Notes: generated by a model from the sequence alone, not told the origin. A DNA stretch of 64,000 nucleotides from Gemmatimonas phototrophica (GCF_000695095.2 NZ_CP011454.1:2108001-2172000); one strand, 5' to 3'; positions 16,634-28,959 are shown, counted from the stretch's first letter. Program-made: numbers and translations.

Positions 16634-17835
16634 GTTCCCCTCGTTTGCTGAGCGACCGCCTCGCCATAAATCTCGAGGTAGCGAGCGGATACCGCCTGCG
16701 GTGTGAAGCGAGACAGCATGTCGGCGCGGGCCAGCATACCGAGGCGCTCGACGGTGCTCTCGCTCGCGATGACCTGCGCGATGGCGGAGGCCAGCGCCTG
16801 CACATCCCCGGTGGGAACGAGGGTGCCGCCGTGTTCAGGTTGTACAACGTCGATGACGCCGCCGTTGTTGTACGCAATGACCGGGGTGGCACACAGCTGC
16901 GCTTCCACCGCGACGAGGCCGAGGCCTTCACCTCGCGACGGCATCACCACGGCACGTGCCGATGGGTACAGCGGAGCGAGCGCTGGCTGAGGAAGTGTGC
17001 CATGCCACTGAATGCGACTGTTCAGGCCAAGGTGAGCGGCTTGCTGCTGCAGCGCTTCCCGGTCGGGGCCATCGCCCACGACCTGCAACGTGACGCCGGC
17101 CAATGAAGGGAATGCCAGCGCCGCGAGAAGGTCGGCCAGCCCCTTTTGGCTGTTGAGACGGCCCACAAACAGGATGCCCTGCCGCGCGTCAAGATGCGGG
17201 AGCGCAAGGAACTGTTGGGCGTCCACCGGCATGGGGGCCACGACAATCGCGCGATCTGGCGCAATGCGCTGGGCGATGTCCTTCAGCCATGTAGACACGG
17301 CAGTACGCGCCCCGGCCTGCCCGAGCACACCGCGCATGACCGGGTGCACGAGCGTCTTTTTCTCGGCCAATCGCACATCGGATCCATGCAGCGTGATCAC
17401 GATGGGGGGATCATCTGGGCGTCGGCCTCCCCACAGGGCGAGCCCCGACGGGAACCACCAATGGACATGGACCACGTCGTACGGATCGCCGGCGCGGCGG
17501 GCGTCGTCCACGGCGGTACGGACGGCACGTCGGGTGGCGCGGAGGAGTTGCAGCAAGGCGAGTCGCCCACTCCACGACCCCATGACCGTCTCGGCCATGT
17601 TCCCCGTATAGGCGAGGGTCATGCGTTCGTCGCTGGCATAGCGAACGCGTTGAACAGGCACCCCTTCGATGACACTGCTGGGTGCGAGCCCCGCAGCGCC
17701 GGGAGCAATGATCTCTACCCGTGCCCCGTGTTGCCGAAGGCCAACGGCGAGGCGGAGGACAAACGAACCGGCGGCATCCCCGGGGAACCGGGGCGCGTTG
17801 TGCGTCACAAACAGGACGCGCGGAGCCGCACGCAT
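16630..17835 (-). CDS. GT4-type glycosyltransferase
   Basis: A retaining GT-B glycosyltransferase of 401 residues. The N-terminal acceptor domain begins RVLFVTHNAPRFPGDAAG. The C-terminal donor domain starts near ILFVGRLNSQKGLADLL and carries the E-x7-E-type motif in SRGEGLGLVAVEA. There is no signal peptide, so it acts at the cytoplasmic membrane face. The substrate is not predictable. It lies 23 bp after the GT2 gene and overlaps the flippase-like gene, so all three are probably one unit making a surface glycan or glycolipid. Confidence 0.88.
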   Translation of the reverse strand: MRAAPRVLFVTHNAPRFPGDAAGSFVLRLAVGLRQHGARVEIIAPGAAGLAPSSVIEGVPVQRVRYASDERMTLAYTGNMAETVMGSWSGRLALLQLLRATRRAVRTAVDDARRAGDPYDVVHVHWWFPSGLALWGGRRPDDPPIVITLHGSDVRLAEKKTLVHPVMRGVLGQAGARTAVSTWLKDIAQRIAPDRAIVVAPMPVDAQQFLALPHLDARQGILFVGRLNSQKGLADLLAALAFPSLAGVTLQVVGDGPDREALQQQAAHLGLNSRIQWHGTLPQPALAPLYPSARAVVMPSRGEGLGLVAVEAQLCATPVIAYNNGGVIDVVQPEHGGTLVPTGDVQALASAIAQVIASESTVERLGMLARADMLSRFTPQAVSARYLEIYGEAVAQQTRGT

Positions 17836-17858
17836 TGGCGACGCGGAACGTCGCGGCG

Positions 17859-18890
17859 TCAGGCGTCGTCGCGCACCGTGGCGCGCGCGAGTCCCTGTTC
17901 GTCCGTCTCCTGCTGGCCAGCGGCCAGTTCATCCAGCTCGCGGCGCAACTCGCGCACCTCGGAGCGCTGCTGGGCAATCTGTTCGCCCAGAAGACCTGTC
18001 GCAAAAAAGATCGAGCCAAGCATGAGGCACGTCTGAATCACGGTCCAAGCCCAACGCTGACCCTGACCGGAGATGAGCAGCCACGCCAGGGCCCCGAATC
18101 CAGCGAGTACGCCCAGGGCAAAGAGGGCCACGCCGAGCATCCCGAAGGCGAGCAAGGGCTTCTGACCAAAGCGCAGCTCAAACCAGACGGCAAGCATGTC
18201 CAGCACACCGATGGGAATGCGCGACAGGCCAAACTTTGAGCGCCCGGCATGCCGCGGGTACAGCGGAATGGGGACTTCGGTAACCGTAAAGCCCTGCGCG
18301 GCGGCCATGACAATCATGTACCGATGAAAATCCGGACGCATGGGCAGTGCGGCCATGATCTCCCGACGGTACGCCTTCACGTTATTGAGATCACGCACCG
18401 GCACGTGGAAGAGCGTCCGACTGAGCTTGTTGTAAATGCCCGAGACAAACGCCTTCTCATACTTACCCTGCTTGTATCCGGTTACCATCTCGGACTCGCC
18501 GGCGAGAATGGGACCCACCAGGCTTGGGATGTCTTCCGGCTTGAATTGCAGGTCGGCCGGATAAAACACCAGCACCTGACCGCGGGAATGCAGGTACCCG
18601 GTACGGAGTGCTTCGGCGATTCCGCGTTGGGCCCGATGGCGGACGGGATGCAGGAAGGGAAATCGCTCCCGCAGCTCCTGCAGCAGCGCCCAACTGCCAT
18701 CGCTCGACCCGTCGTCCACCACGATGACTTCGTACTGCGCGGACTGCGCACTGATCATCACCTCGCACAACTCGAGGAACAGGGCGAGGTTGCCGGCTTC
18801 ATCCTTGGCCGGGACGAGCACACTGACGTCCACGAGGGGGCGGTTGCCCGCTCGTGCAGCGACAGGGAAAGGACGGGTGCGAACAGCCAT
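17859..18890 (-). CDS. Membrane-bound GT2 glycosyltransferase (GtrB/DPM-like)
   Basis: The N-terminal GT2 domain (SVLVPAKDEAGNL, VIVVDDGSSDGSW, VLVFYPADLQF as the DXD region) is followed by two transmembrane helices (LLAFGMLGVALFALGVLAG and the WTVIQTCLMLGSIFFATGLL region). The end is a charged coiled-coil tail (QQRSEVRELRRELDELAAG). This architecture is typical of enzymes loading glucose or a similar sugar onto undecaprenyl phosphate. It begins 38 bp after rpoN. The coiled-coil tail may mediate oligomer formation. The exact sugar is unknown. Confidence 0.88.
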   Translation of the reverse strand: MAVRTRPFPVAARAGNRPLVDVSVLVPAKDEAGNLALFLELCEVMISAQSAQYEVIVVDDGSSDGSWALLQELRERFPFLHPVRHRAQRGIAEALRTGYLHSRGQVLVFYPADLQFKPEDIPSLVGPILAGESEMVTGYKQGKYEKAFVSGIYNKLSRTLFHVPVRDLNNVKAYRREIMAALPMRPDFHRYMIVMAAAQGFTVTEVPIPLYPRHAGRSKFGLSRIPIGVLDMLAVWFELRFGQKPLLAFGMLGVALFALGVLAGFGALAWLLISGQGQRWAWTVIQTCLMLGSIFFATGLLGEQIAQQRSEVRELRRELDELAAGQQETDEQGLARATVRDDA

Positions 18891-18929
18891 ACCAGTGGTG
18901 CTGAGGTCAGCGCGAACGGACAGCCGCGA

Positions 18930-20426
18930 TCAGACGCGCTTGCGCATACGCGCGGGGAGTACGCCGAGTTGGTCACGGTACTTGGCCACCGTGCGCCGCG
19001 CAATCTGGACGCCAGTCTGCTGCAGAATTTCGACGATGGCCTGATCGGTCAGCGGGTTCTTGGTGTCTTCACCAGCGACCAGCTTTTCAATCTGATCCTT
19101 GATGCCTCGGGCAGAAACGTCGTCACCATCAGCGGTTGAGAGCCCGGACGAAAAGAAGAACTTGAGGGGCAAGACTCCACGGGGCGTCTGTACGAATTTT
19201 TCGTTCGTTACGCGGCTGACCGTGGATTCATGCATGCCGACGGCCTCGGCGACCTCGCGCAAGGTCAACGGCTTGAGCGCCTGCACCCCTCGCTCAAAGA
19301 AATCCTTCTGCCGATCAACGATGTAGTGCATCACCTTGAGCATGGTCTGACGCCGTTGCTCAATTGCCTGGATCATCCAATTGGCGGAATTGAGCTTGCT
19401 CGCGATGAAGTCCTTGCTCTCGGTATCGAACTTCTTCTTGTCGCGGGCGATTTCCTGATACGTACGGGAGAGCTTGAGACGCGGAAGGTTGCCGTCGTTC
19501 AGGAAGATGTGATACTCGTTGTCGATCTTGTCGACCACGAGATCGGGAATGATGTAATTGTCGCTGCTGGCGCTGAAGCGCAGCCCGGGCTTGGGATCGA
19601 GCTTGGCGATCTCGTCGTGCGCACTCTGCACGTCCTGCGCGCTGATTCCGAATCGCTTGGAGAGTTCGCTCCAGCGGTGGGCGATCAGCTCATCAAAGGC
19701 CTCTTCCACCAAACGGTACGCCAGTGATTCGCGCTGACCGGCTGCACGCAGCTGCAGCAACAGGCATTCCCTGAGGTCGCGAGCGCCTACGCCGGGGGGA
19801 TCGAGATCCTGGATGATCTGCAGCATTTCCAGCATCTGCGCGTCCGAGAAACCGGGCGCGTCGGTGTCGAGGTCGCGCTCTTCGGCTTCACGCGTGAGGA
19901 GCTCGTTGATACCGCGCTGGATCTCCTCGAGTGGGCACGCCAGATACCCGTCATCGTTGATGTTGCCGACAAATTCGTCGGCAAGAAACGCCTGCAGCGG
20001 CGTGAGCTCAATGAGAGACAGCTGCTCGGTCAAGTGATCCGAAAGATCCTTGGTCGCAACCGTCACGGGCTCATACCATTCCCGTTGCTCGTGTTCTTCG
20101 CGCTGGCCACCGGTTTCAAAACCATCCAACAGCACGGCTTCCCAATCCACGTCATCGTCACCGGTCTTCTCCGGTTCTGATTCCGTTGTCGTTTCCGGCT
20201 CGGCCAGATCCTGAGCTTCCGCCGTGGTGTCTTCGGCATCGGACGAATCGTCGTCTTCGTCCTCAGGCTCCACCAACTCGAGGAAGGGATTGGTGAGCAG
20301 TTCCTGTTTGAGATGCTGCTGGAGATCGAGCAGGGGCATGTACAGCAAATCCATCGCCTGATACAGGCGAGGATTGACTTTCAGCTCTTGCCGGAGGCCG
20401 GCGTTTTGTTGCAGTCCGGTTTTCAT
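18930..20426 (-). CDS. rpoN: RNA polymerase sigma-54 factor
   Basis: Alternative sigma factor that needs an AAA+ activator and reads -24/-12 promoters. The 498 residues show all regions: a glutamine/leucine-rich N-terminus (QELKVNPRLYQAMDLL) for activator contact, a very acidic region II (EDEDDDSSDAED), the core-binding domain, a helix-turn-helix (LREVAEAVGMHESTVSRV), and the RpoN box ARRTVAKYRDQLG near the end. The ATG overlaps the lptB stop as TAATG. The lptB-rpoN pair is common in diderm bacteria. Confidence 0.97.
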   Translation of the reverse strand: MKTGLQQNAGLRQELKVNPRLYQAMDLLYMPLLDLQQHLKQELLTNPFLELVEPEDEDDDSSDAEDTTAEAQDLAEPETTTESEPEKTGDDDVDWEAVLLDGFETGGQREEHEQREWYEPVTVATKDLSDHLTEQLSLIELTPLQAFLADEFVGNINDDGYLACPLEEIQRGINELLTREAEERDLDTDAPGFSDAQMLEMLQIIQDLDPPGVGARDLRECLLLQLRAAGQRESLAYRLVEEAFDELIAHRWSELSKRFGISAQDVQSAHDEIAKLDPKPGLRFSASSDNYIIPDLVVDKIDNEYHIFLNDGNLPRLKLSRTYQEIARDKKKFDTESKDFIASKLNSANWMIQAIEQRRQTMLKVMHYIVDRQKDFFERGVQALKPLTLREVAEAVGMHESTVSRVTNEKFVQTPRGVLPLKFFFSSGLSTADGDDVSARGIKDQIEKLVAGEDTKNPLTDQAIVEILQQTGVQIARRTVAKYRDQLGVLPARMRKRV

Positions 20427-21631
20427 TAGGCCCGTACTCCCTCGTCAGCTTCCGCGAAGCGTGCACGGAGTCGGGCCGACAACGTCGGTCCGAGGTAGAT
20501 TTCCGCCACGGTGTCGTCAAATACCAGTTCACGAACCGTACCGGATACTTTCACGACGCCATCGTACATAATGTACGCCCGATCGACGATGTCGAGGGTT
20601 TGCTCGACATTATGATCACTGATGAGTACGCCGATGCCACGGTGGCGGAGTCCGGCCACGATCTGCTGGATATCGTGCACCGCAATGGGATCGACGCCGG
20701 CAAAGGGCTCATCAAGCATCATGAACTTGGGCTGCGTGACCAAGGCGCGCGTGATCTCCAGGCGGCGGCGCTCTCCGCCGGAGAGCTGAAACGCGCGACT
20801 GTGTCGCAGGTGCTTGATGCTCAATTCATCCAGCAATGTTTCCAGTCGTTCTTTCCGCTCCGACGCGCTGAGATCCAGCGTTTCGAGGATGGCCAGAATG
20901 TTCTGTTCCACCGTGAGCTTGCGGAAGATGGACGGTTCCTGTGACAGGTAGCCGATTCCCTGACGTGCCCTCTCGTACATGGGCATGTTGGTGATGTCGG
21001 TTCCGTCGAGGTTGATCTTCCCGGTCTGCGGTGCAATGAGCCCCACGAGCATGTAGAAGGTGGTGGTCTTGCCGGCGCCATTCGGGCCGAGCAGCCCCAC
21101 GATCTCCCCCTGGGCAACGCGCAGCGCCACGTCATTCACCACGCGACGGCTGCGGTACACCTTTACCAGCCCTTCGGCCGAAAGGACGGACGCATCAGGG
21201 GGCACTGCCGCCCTGGGATTCCCCGGCGCCTGCACCGCGCGGTGCTCACCCGTGGCGCGCATTGCCCGTGCCAGTTCGGCACGATGGGGCTGGAGCGCCT
21301 GCCAAACCGAAGACACGACACGGACTGCGGGATCGTGATCAGCGTCGTCCACTTCGATGGGTTCAATCACGCCACTGGAAGCCAGACGGGGCAGCAGTGC
21401 CGCCAGGAGATGGCTGCGCACCTCGTCCGGGGCGAGGGCACGGCCGTCGCTGTTTTGTTCGATGTACCGGCGAATGACCGCGTGCAGGGGCACGGCTCCG
21501 GTCATGTCCGATTCATCGATCACGGCACCCATGATGATCGCGAGTGACCGATCACCGTGAACGGCGCGCTCAACCAGCGACGTCACGTCGTTGGCGGTGG
21601 CGGTCGGACGGGGGGCGGGCGAATCGGTCAT
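20426..21631 (-). CDS. lptB: LPS export ABC ATPase LptB with an unusual N-terminal extension
   Basis: Powers extraction of lipopolysaccharide from the inner membrane with LptF/G (not in this window). The ABC domain starts near residue 149 with Walker A GPNGAGKT (about 182-189), [16 protein letters not shown], signature [11 protein letters not shown], Walker [14 protein letters not shown] and the switch histidine in ISDHNV. The family is about 240 residues. This protein has 401, with roughly 147 extra at the front (helical, then a Pro/Ala linker) that I do not recognise. The long start is supported by an ATGA overlap with lptA, and the extension has normal coding composition. Confidence 0.93.
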   Translation of the reverse strand: MTDSPAPRPTATANDVTSLVERAVHGDRSLAIIMGAVIDESDMTGAVPLHAVIRRYIEQNSDGRALAPDEVRSHLLAALLPRLASSGVIEPIEVDDADHDPAVRVVSSVWQALQPHRAELARAMRATGEHRAVQAPGNPRAAVPPDASVLSAEGLVKVYRSRRVVNDVALRVAQGEIVGLLGPNGAGKTTTFYMLVGLIAPQTGKINLDGTDITNMPMYERARQGIGYLSQEPSIFRKLTVEQNILAILETLDLSASERKERLETLLDELSIKHLRHSRAFQLSGGERRRLEITRALVTQPKFMMLDEPFAGVDPIAVHDIQQIVAGLRHRGIGVLISDHNVEQTLDIVDRAYIMYDGVVKVSGTVRELVFDDTVAEIYLGPTLSARLRARFAEADEGVRA

Positions 21632-23349
21632 GGACGGCGACGGGGGGCTGCGGACGGTGGACGAAGGGCGAAGTCGTGAGATTCGGGGGCCTCTCCGCCT
21701 GGTGGACGACGGGGGGGCTGTGGTGCGGGGGTACCTGGACGTTCGGGCTGACCACTTCCCTGTCCCCGGCCACCATTCCTATTGGCTTTGGCCGTGGTGG
21801 TGTCGGATAGACTATCGGGAGCCGGTTCGAGATACACCCCGGATGCTGCGGAATCTACGCGAACATCACGCACCGTACCCGAATCGAAGTGCACAAAGAT
21901 TCGGACGCCCCGGACATAGTTGATGGACGGGGGGGCGGTTGGCCCTTTGGAACTCGCAAAATGGAAAAGAGAACTGGCGTTGCCGAGCGCCCGGATCTCC
22001 TTCACTTTCGCCCCGCCACTGTCGGACGCGGCTCCCGGAGCTGTGTCCCGTTTTGCGGTTATTAGGCTGTCGAAAAAGGCCAGAATGCTGTCGCCACGCA
22101 GCAGATCCTTGTCCTTGGTCCGCATTTTCAGGGTGTCGGGCGTACCAATCGCCATGGCATCGCCAATCGCGCGCACTTCCCGGACGTCCTTATCGACCAG
22201 ACGAATGCGCATGGAATCGGCCAGTACGTCCTGCTGAGGCGTGGTGGCTTTGGCACGCCCCTTTCCAAAGGCATAGGCCTCCTCAAGCTGTTGCTCCTTG
22301 AGGCGCATATCGATGTTTTCGGCGTTCAGCACCAGGTCGGTGCTGGTCGCAATCGCCTTGTGACGTGCCACGATGCGATTGAGTTTCCGCGCGGTGCTGA
22401 ACATGTCAATCGTATCGCCCACGAGCGTGAATCGCTGCGCGGTATCACGGTTGATGATGCGTGCACTGCGAATGAGCCGGGACAACTCCGACACTTTGTC
22501 GAACGCGGCGGAGTCTGACCGGGCGTTGATCTTCTCACGGTCAATTTGCACATCGCCCCACGCCATCAGGAGGGAATCACCGGCGTCCTCAAAGCGATTC
22601 GCCGTGACGTAGGTGGGCGGCTGCGGTTTGCCCGCACTGTCCTTCTCAATCAACGTGGCCATGGAGCGCGCGGGAGCAATCAAGCGGGCTTGCGGGCGCT
22701 CCGGCGTGCTGCGGAAGTACTCAATACTGGGCCCCGAAAACGTACTGCCCGTGGCTAACTGCGTCGCGACGACATTGCCGTCAGCATACAGTCGTCCTTC
22801 TTTGGTGAAGTACGTGGCATGGGTGGCGGTGATCTGCACCTTTTGAGGCTCCTCGTACACCACATTGCCGTAGAGATTCACAATACCCGCGGCCTGGAAC
22901 TGCTCCGCGCTATCGGCGCGCAGGCGATTGTTCTCTCCCTGACAATGGCCAACGAATCCCCCCCCGATGAACGTGTTGGACACGCTCTCGGAGATGCGAC
23001 TGTACAACAAACGGGTCTCCGGCGGTGATTCGGAGAAGTCCATGACGCAGGGGCGCGAAACCGCGGGCTTCTTCTTGGCCACCGGCTTCTTGACCGTGTC
23101 GGCGGCGACGACCGAATCGGCCTTGGCCTTGAGGGCCGCACTGTCTGCCCCGGGTGCCGCTGGCTTGGCGGGACTCGTGTCTGGCGCCACGACTTTCACA
23201 CTGTCCGACGGGGGAACGACCGGCGCCGCCTGGGCAGGGGGCGCCGGCCGACGGCTTCCTCGACAGCCCGCTACGCTGGCCGCCACCGCCACCAACGTGA
23301 GCAGCACGACCCGACGGGCGCCCGGGGAAAAGCCAGAACGCGTGTCCAT
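21628..23349 (-). CDS. lptA: LptA/OstA-like LPS transport lipoprotein, very large
   Basis: Periplasmic LPS bridge protein of the OstA fold, here 573 residues against fewer than 200 in E. coli LptA. I start it at 23349, where TGATG couples it to lptC. A frame opening at 23400 has no support. Residues 1-29 form a lipoprotein signal with lipobox VAGC (Cys29). Next come a Pro/Ala/Lys-rich linker to about 100, then repeated beta-rich OstA-type units ([83 protein letters not shown]). The tail is Pro/Gly/Arg-rich. It overlaps lptB as ATGA. Assignment rests on fold-like pattern and context. Confidence 0.82.
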   Translation of the reverse strand: MDTRSGFSPGARRVVLLTLVAVAASVAGCRGSRRPAPPAQAAPVVPPSDSVKVVAPDTSPAKPAAPGADSAALKAKADSVVAADTVKKPVAKKKPAVSRPCVMDFSESPPETRLLYSRISESVSNTFIGGGFVGHCQGENNRLRADSAEQFQAAGIVNLYGNVVYEEPQKVQITATHATYFTKEGRLYADGNVVATQLATGSTFSGPSIEYFRSTPERPQARLIAPARSMATLIEKDSAGKPQPPTYVTANRFEDAGDSLLMAWGDVQIDREKINARSDSAAFDKVSELSRLIRSARIINRDTAQRFTLVGDTIDMFSTARKLNRIVARHKAIATSTDLVLNAENIDMRLKEQQLEEAYAFGKGRAKATTPQQDVLADSMRIRLVDKDVREVRAIGDAMAIGTPDTLKMRTKDKDLLRGDSILAFFDSLITAKRDTAPGAASDSGGAKVKEIRALGNASSLFHFASSKGPTAPPSINYVRGVRIFVHFDSGTVRDVRVDSAASGVYLEPAPDSLSDTTTAKANRNGGRGQGSGQPERPGTPAPQPPRRPPGGEAPESHDFALRPPSAAPRRRP

Positions 23350-23924
23350 CAACGGGTGGGCACCTGGACCGGTGCAATACCCTTGCAGCTCTTGAGGCAC
23401 TTGAAATTGTTGAGTTTCGGATCCGATTCGAAGCCGATTCCCGACAGTTCGCGCTTGGGTTCGTTCAGGACAAAGGCGGAGTCGGAAAAGAACTGGTTCC
23501 GCACTTGATCAAACACCAGCTGCTGGGAGCTGAACCGCTTGCCATCTTCGCGAATCACGACGACGTCTCCCCGGGCCTCCAATCGCTGCAGACGGGAGTT
23601 GTACGTGCCGGTTTTTGACGTCAGCACACCATCCTTCACGCCCTGCGCCGTGTAGAATGTCATATTCACCCGGCGCATTTCGAGCCGGGTGCCGTCTTCG
23701 TACATGTATGCCGTGTCGGCCAACAGCTCGCCATTGCTGACGCCTCTGTTGGTCAGGACGTGCCGCACGCCAAAGCCCATCTGGTCTGCCGAGTCGGGCA
23801 TGGCGGAGCGCTGCGCCCGCTTGGTGGTGGCCGGCTTCTTGGGACATGCCGCACCGCCCAACAGCAGCACGCTGATGGCACCATACATCCAGAAACGGGC
23901 CGTACGGCCTGGACGCGCGCTCAT
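23349..23924 (-). CDS. lptC: LptC-like LPS export protein, lipoprotein type
   Basis: A 191-residue protein likely to pass LPS from the LptB2FG transporter to LptA. The N-terminus has a hydrophobic stretch ending in a lipobox (LLLGGAAC), so it appears lipid-anchored and not held by a plain transmembrane helix as in E. coli. The beta-strand-rich body (LLADTAYMYEDGTRLEMRRV, SKTGTYNSRLQRLEARGDVVV) matches the LptC/YrbK pattern. It overlaps kdsD (ATGA) and lptA (TGATG), so it is translated with them. Confidence 0.85.
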   Translation of the reverse strand: MSARPGRTARFWMYGAISVLLLGGAACPKKPATTKRAQRSAMPDSADQMGFGVRHVLTNRGVSNGELLADTAYMYEDGTRLEMRRVNMTFYTAQGVKDGVLTSKTGTYNSRLQRLEARGDVVVIREDGKRFSSQQLVFDQVRNQFFSDSAFVLNEPKRELSGIGFESDPKLNNFKCLKSCKGIAPVQVPTR

Positions 23925-24928
23925 ACCGCGCCGGCGCGCATGAGATCATGCAGGTGCACCACACCCACCAGCTGCCCCGCGGTGTCAATAACCGGCATGG
24001 CCATGATGCCGTGTGTTTCCATGCGATGCACTACAGCACTCCCTAATTCGTGATCTTCAGCCAGGCGCGGCGACGTGGACATGACCGCCTCGACGGGAAC
24101 TGACAGGACATCCTGCTGACGCTCCAACAGGCGTGTCAGATCTCCTGCCGTGACGACCCCGGATACCCGCCCCTGTTCCACAACCACCGCAATTCCCCGG
24201 CGTTCCGCCAGCAACACGACGGCCTCACGCATGGTGGCGGTTCGCGCCAGCACCGGAAGCGTTTCTCGCACCATCACATCCGACACCCGCGTCAGCAGGC
24301 GGCGCCCGAGGGCACCACCCGGGTGGAGTCGCGCGAAGTCCTCCGCCTGAAATCCTTTGGCCTGCAACACCGCGACCGCCAGCGCATCACCGAGTGCCAT
24401 GGTGACCGTCGTGCTGGTGGTGGGAGCGAGGTCATGCGGACACGCCTCTTCCCTCACCAGCAAATCCAGCGTGACATCGGACAACCGCGACAACCGCGAC
24501 GACGGTACCGCGGTCATGGCGATCCGCCTCACGCCCAAGCGCGCCAGCGCCTCGATGAGCCCCAGCAGTTCGTCGCTTTCTCCGCTCTTGGAGATGAGAA
24601 TGGCCACGTCGTCGGCACCGACAATGCCCAGATCACCATGCACACTCTCCACAGGATGGAGAAACATGGCCGGCGTACCCGTCGAGGTAAACGTGGCGGC
24701 CATCTTGCGACCGACCAGCCCCGACTTTCCGACCCCTGCCACGATCACTCGACCTGTACAGGCCGCCAGAAGTCGTACCGCGTGCACAAAGGCGTCCCCC
24801 AGTGCGGCTTCACTGGCGCGCAACGCTTCCGCCTCCAGCGCCAGCACACGACGTCCACGCTCGATCAACACGGCGCTGTCGTGCACATCGATTGACCGGG
24901 TGGCGGCACTCCCTGATCCGGGACTCAC
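23921..24928 (-). CDS. kdsD: D-arabinose-5-phosphate isomerase
   Basis: Makes D-arabinose 5-phosphate from ribulose 5-phosphate, the first step of Kdo synthesis. The SIS domain (VIVAGVGKSGLVGRKMAATF, FLHPVESVHGDLG, ISKSGESDELL) is followed by two CBS domains (from about VSDVMVRETLPVL to the end). The GTG at 24928 is preceded by GGAGGT at good spacing and overlaps the kdsC stop as GTGA, so I prefer it to an upstream frame opening at 25000. The length of 335 residues matches KdsD/KpsF/GutQ. Kdo genes on both sides favour the Kdo role. Confidence 0.95.
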   Translation of the reverse strand: MSPGSGSAATRSIDVHDSAVLIERGRRVLALEAEALRASEAALGDAFVHAVRLLAACTGRVIVAGVGKSGLVGRKMAATFTSTGTPAMFLHPVESVHGDLGIVGADDVAILISKSGESDELLGLIEALARLGVRRIAMTAVPSSRLSRLSDVTLDLLVREEACPHDLAPTTSTTVTMALGDALAVAVLQAKGFQAEDFARLHPGGALGRRLLTRVSDVMVRETLPVLARTATMREAVVLLAERRGIAVVVEQGRVSGVVTAGDLTRLLERQQDVLSVPVEAVMSTSPRLAEDHELGSAVVHRMETHGIMAMPVIDTAGQLVGVVHLHDLMRAGAV

Positions 24929-25556
24929 TGCGGCACCTCCGATCCTTCGTGTGCATCCCCACTGCGACTCTTCACATAGCGCTCCACCGCATCCGTCCAC
25001 TCCCCACGGGCATACAGCAAGGCCTCGGCAAATTCGCGAACGGCACCGTAGCCACCCCGGGCATTGAGGCGCAGGTGAGCAGCCCGGGCGGCTTCTGGCG
25101 TACTGTTGCCCACGGCGACGGGCAGCCCGACCGCACGCAGCACCGCCACGTCAGGGAGATCGTCGCCAACAAAGGCGACTTCGTCGAGCTCGACACCCAG
25201 ATCGGTGCAAAGACGGCGCAGCGCCGGAAGCTTCCGGGCCTGCGGGTCCTGGATGCAGGCATCAACCCGAAGCTCCCGGGCGCGCATGGCCACACTTTCC
25301 GAGACACGCCCCGTGATGATCGCCACCTTGAGTCCACAGTCGCGCAGCATGGCCATACCAAGTCCGTCCTGTACATCGTAGCGCTTGAGTTCAAATGGAA
25401 CGTGCGCGCCATCCCGGGACGCACTTCCCAGATACAAGCCGCCATCTGTCAACACGCCATCCACATCAAATCCAACCAGCTTGATGCGCTTGGCCAGCGC
25501 GACATCAAGGCGGGCCGGATGAATCAGGAGGGGAGGGAGCCCTTCGCCACTGGACA

Positions 25557-25557
<1 letters not shown>
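24925..25557 (-). CDS. kdsC: 3-deoxy-D-manno-octulosonate 8-phosphate phosphatase
   Basis: Removes phosphate from Kdo-8-P. It is a HAD-family enzyme of about 210 residues without a cap domain: VGFDVDGVLTDGGLYLG holds the nucleophile and general-acid aspartates, AIITGRVSESV is motif II, and AFVGDDLPDVAVL holds the metal-binding aspartates. The ATG at 25557 overlaps the kdsA stop (TGATG), and a TTG one codon earlier is less likely. The tail extends beyond the minimal KdsC by some 20 residues. Confidence 0.94.
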
Positions 25558-28111
<2,554 letters not shown>

Positions 28112-28885
28112 TCAGGCAGACGCAGTCGGCACGGTGTCGGTATACAGCTGATCCCAGCGCGCGTTGGCGCGCTGCAGGTCGTGTTCGGTGTCGATCCCGC
28201 CGTCGGCGCTGGGCACCAGCGCTACGCCAATGGCCAGGCCATGGGCGAGCGGACGCAGTTGCTCAAGGCGTTCGACGAGTTCGAGCGGGTGTGGGGGCCA
28301 CAGCACCCACTGTTGCAGCGCGGGCCGGGAATACGCATACACCCCCACATGCTGGTGCACGAGTGGGGTGAGGAGCGCGATATCCGAAGGATCACGAAGA
28401 AACGGAATGGGTGCCCGTGAAAAATAGAGCGCGAGCCCCTCGTCGGTGCAGACGACTTTCACCACATCCGGCTGCCCAAGCGCCTCCGCAGTGACCGGCA
28501 CGGCGGCGGTACCAATGGGCGCCCGACCGGCCGCGACCACATGCACCGCACCGGCCAAGGCCTCGCGGGACACAAAGGGCTCGTCCCCTTGTACATTGAG
28601 CAGGACATCGAAGGTGGAAAAGTCCGGATGCGCGGCGACTTCAGCCACCCGATCGGTGCCACTGGGATGGTCATGGCGGGTCATGACGACCGGGATACCA
28701 CGCGACCGGCACGCGTCCTGGACGTCGTCGTGATCGGTCGCTACCACCACATGGTCGGCAACCCCGAGGGCGAACACCCGCTGATAGACCCGGACGACAA
28801 GCGGTTCGCCCCCCAGGAGGCGAAGTGGTTTGCGGGGAAGTCGGGTCGCGCCAAGGCGCGCCGGGATCACCGCGAGGACGGCCAT
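28112..28885 (-). CDS. kdsB: 3-deoxy-manno-octulosonate cytidylyltransferase
   Basis: Activates Kdo to CMP-Kdo for lipid A glycosylation. The 257-residue form starting at the ATG at 28885 begins at once with the nucleotide-binding motif AVIPARLGATRLPRKPL. LLNVQGDEPFVSREAL and SRAPIPFLRD are also seen. An upstream extension to 28954 would cross the promoter region and is rejected. It appears to be the first gene of the Kdo/Lpt chain. Confidence 0.96.
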   Translation of the reverse strand: MAVLAVIPARLGATRLPRKPLRLLGGEPLVVRVYQRVFALGVADHVVVATDHDDVQDACRSRGIPVVMTRHDHPSGTDRVAEVAAHPDFSTFDVLLNVQGDEPFVSREALAGAVHVVAAGRAPIGTAAVPVTAEALGQPDVVKVVCTDEGLALYFSRAPIPFLRDPSDIALLTPLVHQHVGVYAYSRPALQQWVLWPPHPLELVERLEQLRPLAHGLAIGVALVPSADGGIDTEHDLQRANARWDQLYTDTVPTASA

Positions 28886-28907
28886 TGTCCAGTTTGTGGG
28901 GGCGTGG

Positions 28908-28935
28908 TTGCAGCAAAATTCACGCCAATTAAGAT
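28908..28935 (+). promoter_or_regulatory. Candidate promoter for terC
   Basis: TTGCAG (28908-28913) and TAAGAT (28930-28935) are 16 bp apart, with a start predicted near 28942. The -10 overlaps that of the divergent kdsB promoter. Confidence 0.45.
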
Positions 28936-28959
28936 ACCCCGTTTGGTGCGCCAAGGCAA
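28931..28959 (-). promoter_or_regulatory. Candidate promoter for the kdsB-pyrG-kds-lpt transcript
   Basis: On the - strand, TTGCCT (28959-28954) and TATCTT (28936-28931) are separated by 17 bp. The predicted start near 28924 leaves a leader of about 40 bases before the kdsB ATG. Confidence 0.5.
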
